Of a stretch of 24,286 bases of DNA, positions 1 to 9,573 are shown in pieces. The stretch's first letter is position 1. Every line of letters starts with the position of its first letter. Under the pieces are notes generated by a model, which was given only the letters and a program-made list of their open reading frames with translations, ran no database searches and was not told the DNA's origin. Origin of the DNA: a virus; the IMG/VR virus record IMGVR_UViG_3300042507_008307, positions 1-24,286 of that record; one strand, 5' to 3'. Both the position numbers and the translations under genes were made by a program.

Positions 1-3000
1 TATAGGAGTATTGTTTCCAAAACTTTGATCTACATTCCAATAATAAGAAGAACTATAGTTAGGATTATATACACTTCCCGTTTCATCTATTAAATATCTA
101 ATATGTAAATTATATGAATTATCTCTTTCAGATAGTGAACTAGTAGTCCAATCATAATACAACATATAAGGTGTAGTTTTTTCTACATTAGGAATTTCTC
201 CTATAGAACTACTTATCATATTTTGATTAAATCCAGGAGAAGTAGTGCTTGAACCTATTTCTCTTGTTCTAAGATATCCCGTATCACTTAGATAAGTATC
301 TTGCCATTCATAACTAGATGTAACAGAAGTATTAATATTATTTAAATATTCTATTTTAGTAAATCCACCAGTATAGATAACTGAATCTTTTATAGTATTT
401 ATTTGATTTTGTTCAATAGGAAGAAAAGTTCTTGTTTGTGTATTTCCATAACAGTCTTTATATGTAATAGTTGATAAAAATCCAGATATATTTGCTATAT
501 AAGTATTATAACATGGTCCAAATAAATTTTGTAAAGAAGGTTGTCTTGATTTTTTAAACTGTGAAACAACATTTTGTTCTACATTATTATCTAAAGCATC
601 CCAACCTTCATATTGTTCTACAAATGCTTGTCCGTCAGCAAATCTACCTAAATCTTGAATAATAGGTTGCCCACCTAAAGGAAAAACTATATTATTAGGA
701 CCTGCACAAGCGTAAATTTGGTTAACTTCATAATTAGGTCCAGTTATAGTTTGTTGGTTTATTTCTCCATTACATCCTGCATAAAGAAAAGTTTGGTTGC
801 TAGTTACTTGATAACGATGACAATCACAAATAGCTCTAGTAAATGGATTATTTTGTTCATAATAATCATTCACTGGTATTAATGAACCACTAAATTCTCC
901 ATCAAAAAATGCTTCATTAAATGCAGAATTTCTAGTACAACAATATTCTCCTGGATTTGATCCTGTTATTGTAACAGTCCAGGTTTGACCATCATATGAA
1001 GCTGTATCTATAGTAGGTTCATATCTTCTAGTTTTACTTCTTTCTAGAATGTGAGGTTTAATTACAACTCCTGTTGCATTATTAGATCTTCCAGGAACAT
1101 AATCTTCTAAATATCTAAATAAAGACTTATGAAACGTTTCAATTAATTGAATAAAGTCTTTGTAATTATAAGGACCTATATATTTTTCAAAATATTCTTC
1201 TTGTAAAGGTTCTAAACCAGGATAATAATTCAAATCACTAAATCTAGGATCTCCTATAATTTGATCTAAATTATAAGTATTTCCTAATTGAGCAATAATA
1301 TCATTATTTATTTGGTCTTGAGGACTAAAACCTACCTGAGTTAAATGAATGTCTGTCGTTCTACTAGCAGTAGGATTATTATAAACTACTGATTTTAATA
1401 GTTGTAATCTATTAGTAGCTAAAGTTTGAGGTTCAATTCTAATTTTATCTGTATTAGGAATAGAATAACCTCCTACAGCTGGTTGAGTATAATATTGTTC
1501 AGTAAAATTTACATAATCTGATTGATTCCAAGTTCCATAAAAATACAAGAAATAATTAGAATTCAATTGTGGTTGAGAACCTGTTACTATTCCAAAATTA
1601 GTATACAAATCGTTTCCTAAAGGAAATCTAAATAATAAATCATCATAAGCCGAACTAGTAGTATTACCTATGTAAGATTCAGGATTTAAAGTATGAGCAT
1701 TTATTGAAGATTCATTTAAAGGTGCTGTCCATCCTCTTAATTCTTGTAATTGGCAATAACAATTTCCTGAACCAAAAAAACTAGGTAAAGTAGTTCCATA
1801 AAATGTATTTACATTTCCTAACTCTATTTTATTGTCAATAGAATCAAAAATAGGACTAGGATGAGATGCACTTACACTAAATCCTATTTCTCCATTTAAT
1901 TCATTCTTTACGTAAAAAATAGAACCTGTTCCTTCATTTTGCCAAATTACATTCCACCAATTATAATCGTTATCGGAATTAGACACAAAAATAGGTAAAC
2001 TAACAGAACTAGTAATTCCATTATTATATAATGTTACATTAGCATATTCATACCCATTAACACTTGTAGGGGTTAATATAAATCCCCAATCAACAGGTGA
2101 AGGAGTTGTATGGTTAGCGCTAATTAATAATGTTTGTATACTAGATGTATTTAAAGAAGTAGGTTTAAACCTAAATTCTAATCCAGTTACTCCATAAGGA
2201 TTACCAGTTGCATTATCTATATAAGTGTATCTATAAGGACTAAATTGTAAAGCAGCAGTAAATCTTGAATAATTGTATTCAGCAGTTTCAGATGATTTAT
2301 CTATTCCTCCAAATTCCATAGGAAACAAAATTGTTTCAGGAATACCAAAAGCTGTGTTTAAATAATTTATAAATTTATCTGTTCCTTTACTTTTTAAAAG
2401 AGTAGGTAAGTTTGCATATATTCGTTTAAATATACTTTTAGCTTCATCTTGACCAGACATAGTATATTTACTAGCTGTTACTCCTGTTTGCCAAGATTGA
2501 GTAGGAAAAAAATAACTTCCACTTGAATCTACACCATATAACCACTCATAAAGATTATCTTGATCGCCATCTGTGTATAAATGAATGCCCAAAGATTGTA
2601 AAGCATCAGCTACAATATCTTTACTTATACCGTCATTTAAACTACTTTCAGCTTTCCACAAGTCAGTCATTGCTTTAATGTAAATCCAAATGTCATCAAA
2701 TAATTGACCCATTGAATTTACAAAAGGTTTTACATAATCAAATGTAGGACTTTCTTGTAAATAAGCAGGTAATCCATAAACTAAATAATCATTATTAAAT
2801 TCGTCATAATAACTTGCTGATTCATATTGTTGATTATACCAAAAAATAGCTTGAGATGAAGTTACTGAATAGTTTGTATATGGTTTATCTCCTGGGTATT
2901 TAGGCCAAGCTAAACTACTAGATTCGTTATATAAATAATTTTCATAACCATTAAATTGTTGTAAAATTTCATTTATACGACTTGTATAAATTATATAATT

Positions 3001-3948
3001 AGGATCTGTAGAAGGTAAAGAACTTCTAAGTCCTTCATATGTTTGGATTTTTTCTAATTGATTCTTAAAAGTTTCTAATATTTGAACAGCTGATCCAAAA
3101 TGAATAAAGTTAGAATAATTTGTATAATCTACATTTATTCTTGGGTTAGATGCTGATATATAACCTAATAATTGTTGAAATTGAGAATTAGAACCTGTTT
3201 GAGTTATTATTTGATTATAATTATAATAATCACTTGAACCTATTCTAACTGAATCTACATCTAAACTAAAATTAGCTTCACGAAGTGATGGAAATTGAGG
3301 AACTATAGGGTCTGCTGTTAAAATAGCTTGATATTCTTTAGTATCTACTATTTTTTCAACTACATTTAATGAATTATTAATTATGTAAGTTTGAGGAAGA
3401 GGATCAAATAATTTAATTACAGCATAACTATTACCAGAAATATCTTGTTCTGCTGCTATAGATAAAGCAGGAATTAAATTATTATTTCCAAAATCTAAAT
3501 AAAATTCAATAAAATATTCTCTATTCTGAACTAAATTAATATAATTAACTGTATTTGAATAAAAAACATCATTAGATTCTATAGATGAAGCTAATTTTAT
3601 TTCTGTTCTATCTGCAGAAATATTTTTTATAAATAAATTAAGATTAGAAGTACTTGTTAAAACAGGTCTAAGAAAATTATAGACCATTTTATATGTACCT
3701 AATCGAAATCCTTCTTCTTCTATATCAAAAGCTGGATCAAAATTTATTTCTTTATTTTCAGTTACAGAATAACGTTGAAAGTTAGGGTTTATACCTAATA
3801 AAGTGTCTATATTATTATAAATATATAATTGAATATAATCTTGAGGTAAACCAAAATATCTAGTCATTTCCCTAGACTGTATTAAATTAGATTCATTTTG
3901 ATCTAAAATACTAGGGTTGGTTATTATATTATTTATAGTAATTGCCAT
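1..3948 (-). CDS. Large tail/baseplate structural protein, C-terminus outside window
   Basis: The frame is open from the ATG at 3948 to base 1, giving at least 1316 residues; the stop lies beyond the window. I translated the N-terminal half and the stretch near the window edge. Around residues 507-546 lies an RIYANLPTLLKSKGT-type segment followed by FGIPETILFPMEFGG. Around 917-970 lies LIETFHKSLFRYLEDYVPGR followed by TGVVIKPHILER. I recall both as signatures of very large virion proteins encoded after gp25/gp6-like genes in environmental myophages. From about residue 1000 on it is cysteine-rich, with two copies of a C..Y..(N)...Y..C.G pattern near 1040-1067 and 1144-1175. The start overlaps the upstream stop as TAATG, so translation is probably coupled. 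Likely role: baseplate periphery or tail-fibre attachment. The virion role is fairly secure, the exact position is not. Confidence 0.85.
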   Translation of the reverse strand, partial: MAITINNIITNPSILDQNESNLIQSREMTRYFGLPQDYIQLYIYNNIDTLLGINPNFQRYSVTENKEINFDPAFDIEEEGFRLGTYKMVYNFLRPVLTSTSNLNLFIKNISADRTEIKLASSIESNDVFYSNTVNYINLVQNREYFIEFYLDFGNNNLIPALSIAAEQDISGNSYAVIKLFDPLPQTYIINNSLNVVEKIVDTKEYQAILTADPIVPQFPSLREANFSLDVDSVRIGSSDYYNYNQIITQTGSNSQFQQLLGYISASNPRINVDYTNYSNFIHFGSAVQILETFKNQLEKIQTYEGLRSSLPSTDPNYIIYTSRINEILQQFNGYENYLYNESSSLAWPKYPGDKPYTNYSVTSSQAIFWYNQQYESASYYDEFNNDYLVYGLPAYLQESPTFDYVKPFVNSMGQLFDDIWIYIKAMTDLWKAESSLNDGISKDIVADALQSLGIHLYTDGDQDNLYEWLYGVDSSGSYFFPTQSWQTGVTASKYTMSGQDEAKSIFKRIYANLPTLLKSKGTDKFINYLNTAFGIPETILFPMEFGGIDKSSETAEYNYSRFTAALQFSPYRYTYIDNATGNPYGVTGLEFRFKPTSLNTSSIQTLLISANHTTPSPVDWGFILTPTSVNGYEYANVTLYNNGITSSVSLPIFVSNSDNDYNWWNVIWQNEGTGSIFYVKNELNGEIGFSVSASHPSPIFDSIDNKIELGNVNTFYGTTLPSFFGSGNCYCQLQELRGWTAPLNESSINAHTLNPESYIGNTTSSAYDDLLFRFPLGNDLYTNFGIVTGSQPQLNSNYFLYFYGTWNQSDYVNFTEQYYTQPAVGGYSIPNTDKIRIEPQTLATNRLQLLKSVVYNNPTASRTTDIHLTQVGFSPQDQINNDIIAQLGNTYNLDQIIGDPRFSDLNYYPGLEPLQEEYFEKYIGPYNYKDFIQLIETFHKSLFRYLEDYVPGRSNNATGVVIKPHILERSKTRRYEPTIDTASYDGQTWTVTITGSNPGEYCCTRNSAFNEAFFDGEFSGSLIPVNDYYEQNNPFTRAICDCHRYQVTSNQTFLYAGCNGEINQQTITGPNYEVNQIYACAGPNNIVFPLGGQPIIQDLGRFADGQAFVEQYEGWDALDNNVEQNVVSQFKKSRQPSLQNLFGPCYNTYIANISGFLSTITYKDCYGNTQTRTFLPIEQNQINTIKDSVIYTGGFTKIEYLNNINTSVTSSYEWQDTYLSDTGYLRTREIGSSTTSPGFNQNMISSSIGEIPNVEKTTPYMLYYDWTTSSLSERDNSYNLHIRYLIDETGSVYNPNYSSSYYWNVDQSFGNNTPI

Positions 3949-4286
3949 TATACGTTAGTTGAGTTAAATTCTCCTGTGTTGAATTCGTCTATTTGTTTTT
4001 GTAACTGTTTATTTTGTTCTTCTAAAAAGTTTATTTGTTCTACCAAGACATTTAAATCTAATCCTAAATATTCACTACTTTTTTCTACTAATTCAGCATG
4101 TGAATTACTTCCTGTTAATGGAATTTGATAAAATAAAATGTCATAGTTGTCAAAAAATTCATTAACTGTAGGAATAGAACTTACAACTTCTTCATTAGGT
4201 TTAGGAACCAAAGATGAAAACTGAGGATCTAAAACTTTATTTATTTCTTTACTATATATTAATTTTTGTGTTGATATAGTTGTCAT
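3948..4286 (-). CDS. Small virion-operon protein with C-terminal coiled coil
   Basis: This 112-aa protein lies between the DNRLRE-like protein and the giant tail protein, and its stop overlaps the next start as TAATG. The middle carries ILFYQIPLTGSNSHAELVEK, followed by a YLGLDLNVLVEQ segment and then a heptad-like coiled coil rich in L, Q, N and E (about residues 78-106). I recall similar small proteins at this point in baseplate operons of marine myophages, but no established function. A small structural or connector subunit that oligomerises through the coiled coil is the likely reading. No membrane segment or signal peptide is visible. Confidence 0.75.
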   Translation of the reverse strand: MTTISTQKLIYSKEINKVLDPQFSSLVPKPNEEVVSSIPTVNEFFDNYDILFYQIPLTGSNSHAELVEKSSEYLGLDLNVLVEQINFLEEQNKQLQKQIDEFNTGEFNSTNV

Positions 4287-4289
4287 GAC

Positions 4290-5369
4290 TTATATTGTTT
4301 GAGATACTTTAAATTTCATGTCAGTTTGAGATTTAACATAAGTACTACCATCAATATTTACTTTAACTTGTACTGTATAATATCTTTCTGGTTCTAATGT
4401 GTTCATGTCTACTTTAAAATAAGATCCTGTTTTGTTAGCACTTATTAGTGTGCCAGGATTATTGAAAGGTATTACTGCTTCATTTGTATCTACATCTACT
4501 ATTTGATAAAAACTTTGTGAAGGAAGTGTTTTATTAAATTCATATAATGATTGAGTTACAAATTGTCTTTGAGGATATTTATCTCTAGAAGCAACAGTAA
4601 ATCTAACATTACTTTCAGGGTAATAAATTCCATCATTATTTCCAATAGCTACGTCAAATACTTGGTTTGTTTGTAATTTAGTTAATTCAGGGTTCCATTC
4701 TTGTGTATTCCAATAAAAAATTAAAGAAGGAGGAAAAATTGTATTTGTGTCTCTACTAAAATAACTCAATTTATACTCATAATTAGGATTATTTTCTATA
4801 GATTCACTTACTCTTAAAATAAAACCATAATTAGGAATAATAGAAGAAGACCATTGATTTATTATAGGTGTTACATTGATCCAAAGATCTTGTAAACTAT
4901 ATTGAGAAATAGAATGAGAAACTACAGAACTTGTATACCAAGCTCCTCCTCCAATAGAACCGGAAATATAAGAACCTGTTGTTCCCGAAATAGATATATT
5001 CCATAAACTTCCTGTTTTAGGACCTACCCAACTAGCTCCATTTTTTGTAGTAGGACTGTCAGCTAGTTTTCCTGTTCCTTGATCCCACTGTTGTGAGACA
5101 GGATTAACAACAATAGGAACTATAGTAGGTAAATTTTCTACTTCTGATGCATATAATCTTAAGTAAGCTTCCCAAGAGCCTGTTGTTTTAGTAGTACTAA
5201 TTTGATTTAAAATACTTGTTATTTCTTCTTGGTCAAATTGAATAAGTATTCTAGATGCATTTTCTCCATTAGGCTTAGTAAGTTCTAATATAGGATCTAA
5301 TCCAGTATTAGTTTGAGGATCTAATGAATATAATGTAGCATCTTGTAAGGGAAATAGTTGAGAATACAT
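4290..5369 (-). CDS. DNRLRE/CBM-like beta-sandwich virion protein
   Basis: This 359-aa protein has an N-terminal half that resembles the DNRLRE/CBM96-like beta-sandwich: RILIQFD near residue 40, AYLRLYASE near 70, a WDQGTGKL segment, GASWVGPKTGSLWN, GGGAWYTSS, a DLWINVTPIINQW stretch and GFILRVSE. In that family these mark the strands and the W.GTG loop. The C-terminal third (about 235-359) is a separate beta-rich region with SNVRFTVASRDKYP and YYTVQVKVNIDG. It sits between the gp6-like wedge protein and the giant tail protein, so I infer a surface-exposed baseplate or fibre-network subunit, possibly carbohydrate-binding. There are 12 bases between the upstream stop and this start, and an ATATTTAT element lies just upstream of the ATG. 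No catalytic residues are recognised. Confidence 0.8.
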   Translation of the reverse strand: MYSQLFPLQDATLYSLDPQTNTGLDPILELTKPNGENASRILIQFDQEEITSILNQISTTKTTGSWEAYLRLYASEVENLPTIVPIVVNPVSQQWDQGTGKLADSPTTKNGASWVGPKTGSLWNISISGTTGSYISGSIGGGAWYTSSVVSHSISQYSLQDLWINVTPIINQWSSSIIPNYGFILRVSESIENNPNYEYKLSYFSRDTNTIFPPSLIFYWNTQEWNPELTKLQTNQVFDVAIGNNDGIYYPESNVRFTVASRDKYPQRQFVTQSLYEFNKTLPSQSFYQIVDVDTNEAVIPFNNPGTLISANKTGSYFKVDMNTLEPERYYTVQVKVNIDGSTYVKSQTDMKFKVSQTI

Positions 5370-5374
5370 ATACT

Positions 5375-5383
5375 ATAAATATT
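5375..5383 (-). promoter_or_regulatory. AATATTTAT element upstream of the 359-aa gene
   Basis: On the coding (minus) strand AATATTTATAG ends only a few bases before the ATG at 5369 and overlaps the stop of the upstream gene. It is one of six copies placed in the same orientation before sub-operon heads. If it is a -10 element, the transcript would be almost leaderless. No -35-like hexamer is evident upstream. Confidence 0.35.
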
Positions 5384-7256
5384 AAGCTCCAACTACTCTA
5401 CCACTGATGTCCTGATCAGCAAATCTTATTTCAAAAATCATTGGGTCTAAAGATGGATAAATAATTCCTCCTAATGTAGCTCCAGGAATATCATAAGTGT
5501 AAGGACTATAACTTCCTCCAAATTTATTAACAAATTCTAGTTTTTTAACAGCTGCTACTCCATTTACATTATTACAAGAAATAGCATTTTCTACTTGAGA
5601 AATAATAATAGGTTGATTGATAGACCAATAATTTATATTGAAAAATTCTTTTAAAGCATTTATACAACCTATAAGAACTTGTTGAGCATTAAATCCTTGT
5701 AATACTTGAATTTCAAAATTAATTCCTATATTAACATAAAATGCATCTTTAATTGTTACTGCATCTGTTAACATTTTATATTGACTTAAATAAGTTTTTA
5801 AATTTTGTTTAACAGCTAAATTAGCTGGGGCTAATTTGTTATCTAAATTAGTAGATAAAACATAAGCACTCAATGCTAATGGATTTGAACCAAATTGAGC
5901 TATATTTTGTTGATTGTCTCTATCAGCATTTAAATTTAAATCTTGAACAACATAAGCTTTACTTATATAACCAAATTCACTAGGCATGCTTAAAATTCTA
6001 ACTAAATAGTCTTCTTTAGTTACATTTCTTAATTGTGTAGGAAAATTAGCTAAAGTATTTAGTCTAATTTCTTCTAAAGTATCTCCAGGTCCACCTCCAG
6101 TTGCTCCAATTTCGTTATTAAATTTAATTGAACTACTAACTGTTTGTAAGGCTACTGGGTCTAATCCATATGAGTTTATTATAGGACTAACTGAATTGAT
6201 TTGATTTATATCATTTGCAGGAACATTAGAAATATTTCCTCCTCCTACAACATACGTAAAAGTAATAGTTGTATTATAAGGAGCTTGTCCATATTCATTT
6301 GTATAGAAAAAGTTTGAAGGATCAAAAGCAGTATTAAATTTACTTATTCCGTCTTGTATTCCTAAACCAACATTATCTGGATTTGGAATTATTAATTCTG
6401 AGTCTTTTCCTGTTGTTCCTGCTCCAAAACTAATTTCTAATTCTATATCTGAAACAAATTGAGCTGTAAATCTTTTATTTACCTTTTTTAATCTCAACAT
6501 ATAAGGAGCCTGATCATTATATTGAGAATAATTAGGTTCAAATACACTTATATTGTATGTTTTATCTATAATGGTATCTTGAGCTAAATAAGGAACTTCA
6601 TACCAAGTATTTCCATCACTATCTACAGCTTCTAAAATTTGGATTATGTTAGTATCTGTTAAAGTTACTTTAGTAAATTGTTCTAAAGTAGTAAAATTAA
6701 AACTTTGTGTTTTAATTTCTCCAGAAAATGCTTCTACCTGTTTTTTCAACACATAAAACATTGGATTAGAAGTACTGCTGTAATAACTATAAACAGCTAC
6801 ATCTGTTGGATCAAAACTACTTGAATAATTAAAATCAACTAAATTTTGAGTGATAAATGATATACTAGGTTGAGAAGTACTATTTACTAGTGAATTTTCG
6901 GGTATTCTCATCGCATACCTCCAATCAGGTACGTATCCTGCTGAAGCATCAGAAGGTATTAATTGAAATACGTCAAGAACTACAGAAGATGGTCTAGTTA
7001 CTTTAGGACTGTATCCTAAACTATATGCAATAGGTAATAAATTTTTACGTTCTTTAGCTTCTAAAAGTAAAGTTTCTTGAACTTGAGTATCAGTATAAAA
7101 TGACAATACATCACCTACATATGCAGCTAAATCACTAAACATATTACCAGGTGAAGACGGACCAAAATCAGTATAATTTTGATAATTATTTTTAATGTAA
7201 TCAGTTAGTGCTTGTTTTAACTGTTGAAAATCTTTATTTATGTATTGTATTGACAT
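5382..7256 (-). CDS. Baseplate wedge protein, gp6/J-like
   Basis: This 624-aa protein opens with an N-terminal segment typical of T4 gp6-like wedge proteins from marine phages: INKDFQQLKQALTDYIKNNY, then SSPGNMFSDLAAYVGDVLSF, YTDTQVQETLLLEAKERKN and LAYSLGYSP-like residues (about 5-85). A glycine-rich FGAGTTGKDS loop lies mid-protein and an RNVTKEDYLVRILSMPSEFG segment near residue 410, as in the gpJ/gp6 superfamily. In that family two copies fold around the central hub and build the wedge ring. The length fits a gp6-like protein. The gene directly follows the gp25-like gene, with its ATG overlapping the preceding stop as TAATG; this order is normal for contractile-tail systems. Confidence 0.9.
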   Translation of the reverse strand: MSIQYINKDFQQLKQALTDYIKNNYQNYTDFGPSSPGNMFSDLAAYVGDVLSFYTDTQVQETLLLEAKERKNLLPIAYSLGYSPKVTRPSSVVLDVFQLIPSDASAGYVPDWRYAMRIPENSLVNSTSQPSISFITQNLVDFNYSSSFDPTDVAVYSYYSSTSNPMFYVLKKQVEAFSGEIKTQSFNFTTLEQFTKVTLTDTNIIQILEAVDSDGNTWYEVPYLAQDTIIDKTYNISVFEPNYSQYNDQAPYMLRLKKVNKRFTAQFVSDIELEISFGAGTTGKDSELIIPNPDNVGLGIQDGISKFNTAFDPSNFFYTNEYGQAPYNTTITFTYVVGGGNISNVPANDINQINSVSPIINSYGLDPVALQTVSSSIKFNNEIGATGGGPGDTLEEIRLNTLANFPTQLRNVTKEDYLVRILSMPSEFGYISKAYVVQDLNLNADRDNQQNIAQFGSNPLALSAYVLSTNLDNKLAPANLAVKQNLKTYLSQYKMLTDAVTIKDAFYVNIGINFEIQVLQGFNAQQVLIGCINALKEFFNINYWSINQPIIISQVENAISCNNVNGVAAVKKLEFVNKFGGSYSPYTYDIPGATLGGIIYPSLDPMIFEIRFADQDISGRVVGA

Positions 7257-7675
7257 TATATTGTAGCTGAGTTTAATTCCACATTAAGTTCATCTGTTAT
7301 ACTATTTATAGAATAATTTATATTAATATTAATTGCGTTAGTTCTTGTAGTATTAGTAGTTATATTAACACTATTTACTATAATATTTTGAACATAGTTT
7401 TCTATTCCTTCTTGTAGTGTTCCTTCTAGTCCTTCTAAATCAACATCTTGTTGAAATAAAAGATTTCTAATTCCACTTCCAAAATAAGGTTGAAAAAGTC
7501 TTTCACCAGGATTAGTTAATATATAGTTAATTAGTTGGTTTTTTACTTGTTGTTTAGTAGTATAAGTACTTAAAAATACACTAGTTGGTTGAAATTGTAC
7601 ACTAATTCCAATTTCTCTTTGTTTGGCAGCATTAGAAGAGACATCACTATAACTATATACAGGTCTATTTGACAT
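7256..7675 (-). CDS. Baseplate wedge protein, gp25-like
   Basis: This 139-aa protein matches the gp25/gpW-like family: GISVQFQPTSVFLSTYTTKQ near the N-terminus, then the family hallmark NPGERLFQPYFGSGIRNLLF (about residues 55-74). A C-terminal beta-region full of I/N/T (NAINININYSINS) follows. gp25-like proteins sit at the sheath-baseplate junction and help start sheath polymerisation. Both ends overlap neighbouring genes by one base (TAATG), consistent with coupled, roughly stoichiometric translation. Despite the family's historical lysozyme naming I see no catalytic site. Confidence 0.92.
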   Translation of the reverse strand: MSNRPVYSYSDVSSNAAKQREIGISVQFQPTSVFLSTYTTKQQVKNQLINYILTNPGERLFQPYFGSGIRNLLFQQDVDLEGLEGTLQEGIENYVQNIIVNSVNITTNTTRTNAINININYSINSITDELNVELNSATI

Positions 7676-8094
7676 TATATCATTCCTTTACTTTTCATAG
7701 TTTTCATCATATCACTAAAATCAGGAACAGCATTTACTTGAACTTGTCTTATGTCTTGAGCTCCATTATTATTAGCTTTAATAAAACTTTGAACATCATT
7801 TACAGGAGCAGCTCCACCATATTCTGTCATTAATGCTTGTTGATGGTTAAATGTTAAAGCATCAGCTGCTGTAAAATTTCCCATATTTCTCCAATCACCT
7901 TCATATGCTGTTTCATTTAAAATGTCTTGTAAACTGTTTCCTGTTGATTTAGGTTTTTGAACTTTTTTAATAGATTCAATAGTAGGATTGTAATTTTCTT
8001 TAATAGATTGTTTAGATAATTCCTCTCTTAAAACAGCACGAACTTCATTACGAACTACTTCTTGTATTAATTTTATAAATTTTTTAGTGTCCAT
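7675..8094 (-). CDS. Virion-operon protein of unknown function
   Basis: This 139-aa protein starts with an amphipathic, charged helix (MDTKKFIKLIQEVVRNEVRA, continuing VLREELSKQS). A conserved-looking middle has LQDILNETAYEGDWRNMG and FTAADALTFNHQQALMTEYG, and the C-terminus is VPDFSDMMKTMKSKGMI. I recall similar proteins next to gp25-like genes in marine myophages, always unnamed. The N-terminal helix followed by E is loosely like the capsid-targeting peptides of other proteins here, but it lacks the compact L-x-E end, so I do not group it with them. It is the first gene after the short gap at 8095-8128, which carries an ATATTTAT element, so it may head a sub-operon. Confidence 0.78.
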   Translation of the reverse strand: MDTKKFIKLIQEVVRNEVRAVLREELSKQSIKENYNPTIESIKKVQKPKSTGNSLQDILNETAYEGDWRNMGNFTAADALTFNHQQALMTEYGGAAPVNDVQSFIKANNNGAQDIRQVQVNAVPDFSDMMKTMKSKGMI

Positions 8095-8104
8095 GATATA
8101 TTAT

Positions 8105-8113
8105 ATAAATATT
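8105..8113 (-). promoter_or_regulatory. AATATTTAT element upstream of the 139-aa gene
   Basis: On the minus strand TAATATTTATATAATATATC leads directly into the ATG at 8094, in the only small gap (34 bases) of this part of the operon. This is a candidate internal late promoter. The surroundings are so AT-rich that chance cannot be excluded for this copy. Confidence 0.3.
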
Positions 8114-8128
8114 ATATTGATTGATTTT

Positions 8129-9190
8129 TTAAAAAGATCCTGTTATTCTATTTACATTTGTGTTTATATTTGTATTTAATTGATTTAATGAACCATTTAA
8201 TTGGTTATTAACTCCAGATAAAGCTTTATTAAATAGTTGAGTTTGAAAATTATTTAGTGTAGTTTGAATACCTAATAATTTACTTTTACTTTTTTCATAT
8301 TTTTTACCATAAAAATCTACTTTTCTTTTTACAGCTGAAATTAATTCTTGAGCAGCCGCTAAATCATCTAATTGTGTTTGTTCACTAGCTGTATTTTGAA
8401 CTGCTTGTTGAGTTAATTTTGCTGCTAAAGCAACATTAGGAACAGGAACTTGAGCAGCAGCATTTGCTGCCGCAGATAAATCTAATGCTTTTCTAATTTT
8501 TATTTTTAAGTTTACTATTATTAAAGCAACAGAAATAATAGTTTCTATAAAATTTACTATTTGATTTAAACTTAAATTATTTTTTAAGTCATTTGTTGTT
8601 CTTATAGGATTAGTATTATAAATTCTTCTACCATACTTGTCTACAGTATTAACATAAGTATTAATAGTTTTTTGTAGATTTTCTATTGTTTGGTTTAATT
8701 GTTGACTTTGAATAGGTTGAGCTTGTATTTGACCATTCTCTACAGTTACATAACTAACATTACTTTGTTTTAAAATATTATTAACTTGTTTTTCAAGTAT
8801 AAGAGTTAACTTTTCTGATCTTAGAAAATTCTCTACAATACTTTTTACTACTCTTTTTACTAGTTGACTTGATTTTCTTGCTATTGGTTTAGAATCTGTT
8901 ACTTTTTTAGTTTGTCCATCAGTATCATTAGCTTGATTTTGTTTAGTAACAAATTCTCTAGCAAATTTAGATAAACTAAATGGTCCGTTACCTGATGCTA
9001 TACTAGCATTATTTAAAAAACTACTTATTTCATTTGATTTACTGCTAAGTTGTGAAACACTTTGAATAGTTTTTTGTAAACTTGGACTACTACCAGCTAT
9101 ATTATTAACACCAGGTATAGTAGTAATAGTACTTGTAGTAAGTCTTGTACTACCTGTTTGAAATGATTTTAATTGTTCTACAGCTGACAT
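8129..9190 (-). CDS. Helical virion-operon protein, unknown
   Basis: This 353-aa protein has a low-complexity S/T/N-rich N-terminus (about 1-75) and a basic stretch with RKSSQLVKRVVKSIVENFLR near residue 110. Then comes a long Q/N-rich helical region. Near 210-230 a hydrophobic segment (IVNFIETIISVALIIVNLKI) could be a membrane-inserting helix. An alanine-rich helix and a coiled-coil tail full of N, Q and L follow. It sits between the baseplate spike genes and the gp25-like gene. A hub, tape-measure-like or ejected protein is possible, but the length is short for a tape measure and I do not recognise the family. Confidence 0.72.
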   Translation of the reverse strand: MSAVEQLKSFQTGSTRLTTSTITTIPGVNNIAGSSPSLQKTIQSVSQLSSKSNEISSFLNNASIASGNGPFSLSKFAREFVTKQNQANDTDGQTKKVTDSKPIARKSSQLVKRVVKSIVENFLRSEKLTLILEKQVNNILKQSNVSYVTVENGQIQAQPIQSQQLNQTIENLQKTINTYVNTVDKYGRRIYNTNPIRTTNDLKNNLSLNQIVNFIETIISVALIIVNLKIKIRKALDLSAAANAAAQVPVPNVALAAKLTQQAVQNTASEQTQLDDLAAAQELISAVKRKVDFYGKKYEKSKSKLLGIQTTLNNFQTQLFNKALSGVNNQLNGSLNQLNTNINTNVNRITGSF

Positions 9191-9573
9191 TAGTAAGTTT
9201 TAGTTATAGTAGATTTTATTTTATTTAATTGAGAAGAAAGTAAATTTATTTCTCCTGTTATTGCTTCTTTTTCATCAGGATTATTAGTTATATCATTCAT
9301 AATACTTAACATTTGTTGTAAAACACTAATAAGCTGATCTGATTTAGGAATTGCTTCCAAAGTTAAAGTAGGGTCTGATTGATATCCTAATTCTATATTT
9401 GGACTATTTAATCTATAGATATTTATAGGATTTTTAGAACCTTGAGGACCTACATTTACAGTAAATGATCCTGCTGTAGACATATTAGTATTTTTAGCTG
9501 ATTGTATTATTACATCATTTATTGATGATGATATATATACTAATTCAGATGATATAAGAATATTATTGTCCAT
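9190..9573 (-). CDS. Small baseplate-operon protein, unknown
   Basis: This 127-aa protein has a beta-like N-terminal half (SSELVYISSSINDVIIQSAK, then GSFTVNVGPQG and INIYRLNSPNIELG) and a helical C-terminal half (QLISVLQQMLSIMNDIT, then INLLSSQLNKIKSTIT). The start lies inside the end of the lysozyme-spike gene (11-base overlap) and the stop overlaps the next ATG as TAATG. The S/G-rich N-terminus with the isoleucine pattern looks like part of the spike or hub, perhaps completing the beta-rich needle region of the neighbouring protein. This is inference from position only. Confidence 0.72.
   Translation of the reverse strand: MDNNILISSELVYISSSINDVIIQSAKNTNMSTAGSFTVNVGPQGSKNPINIYRLNSPNIELGYQSDPTLTLEAIPKSDQLISVLQQMLSIMNDITNNPDEKEAITGEINLLSSQLNKIKSTITKTY

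Noticed and set aside
5371-5383. T4-type late promoter CTATAAATA on the plus strand
   Set aside because: It would point antisense into the gp6-like gene. The orientation consistent with all six neighbouring genes is ATATTTAT on the coding strand.
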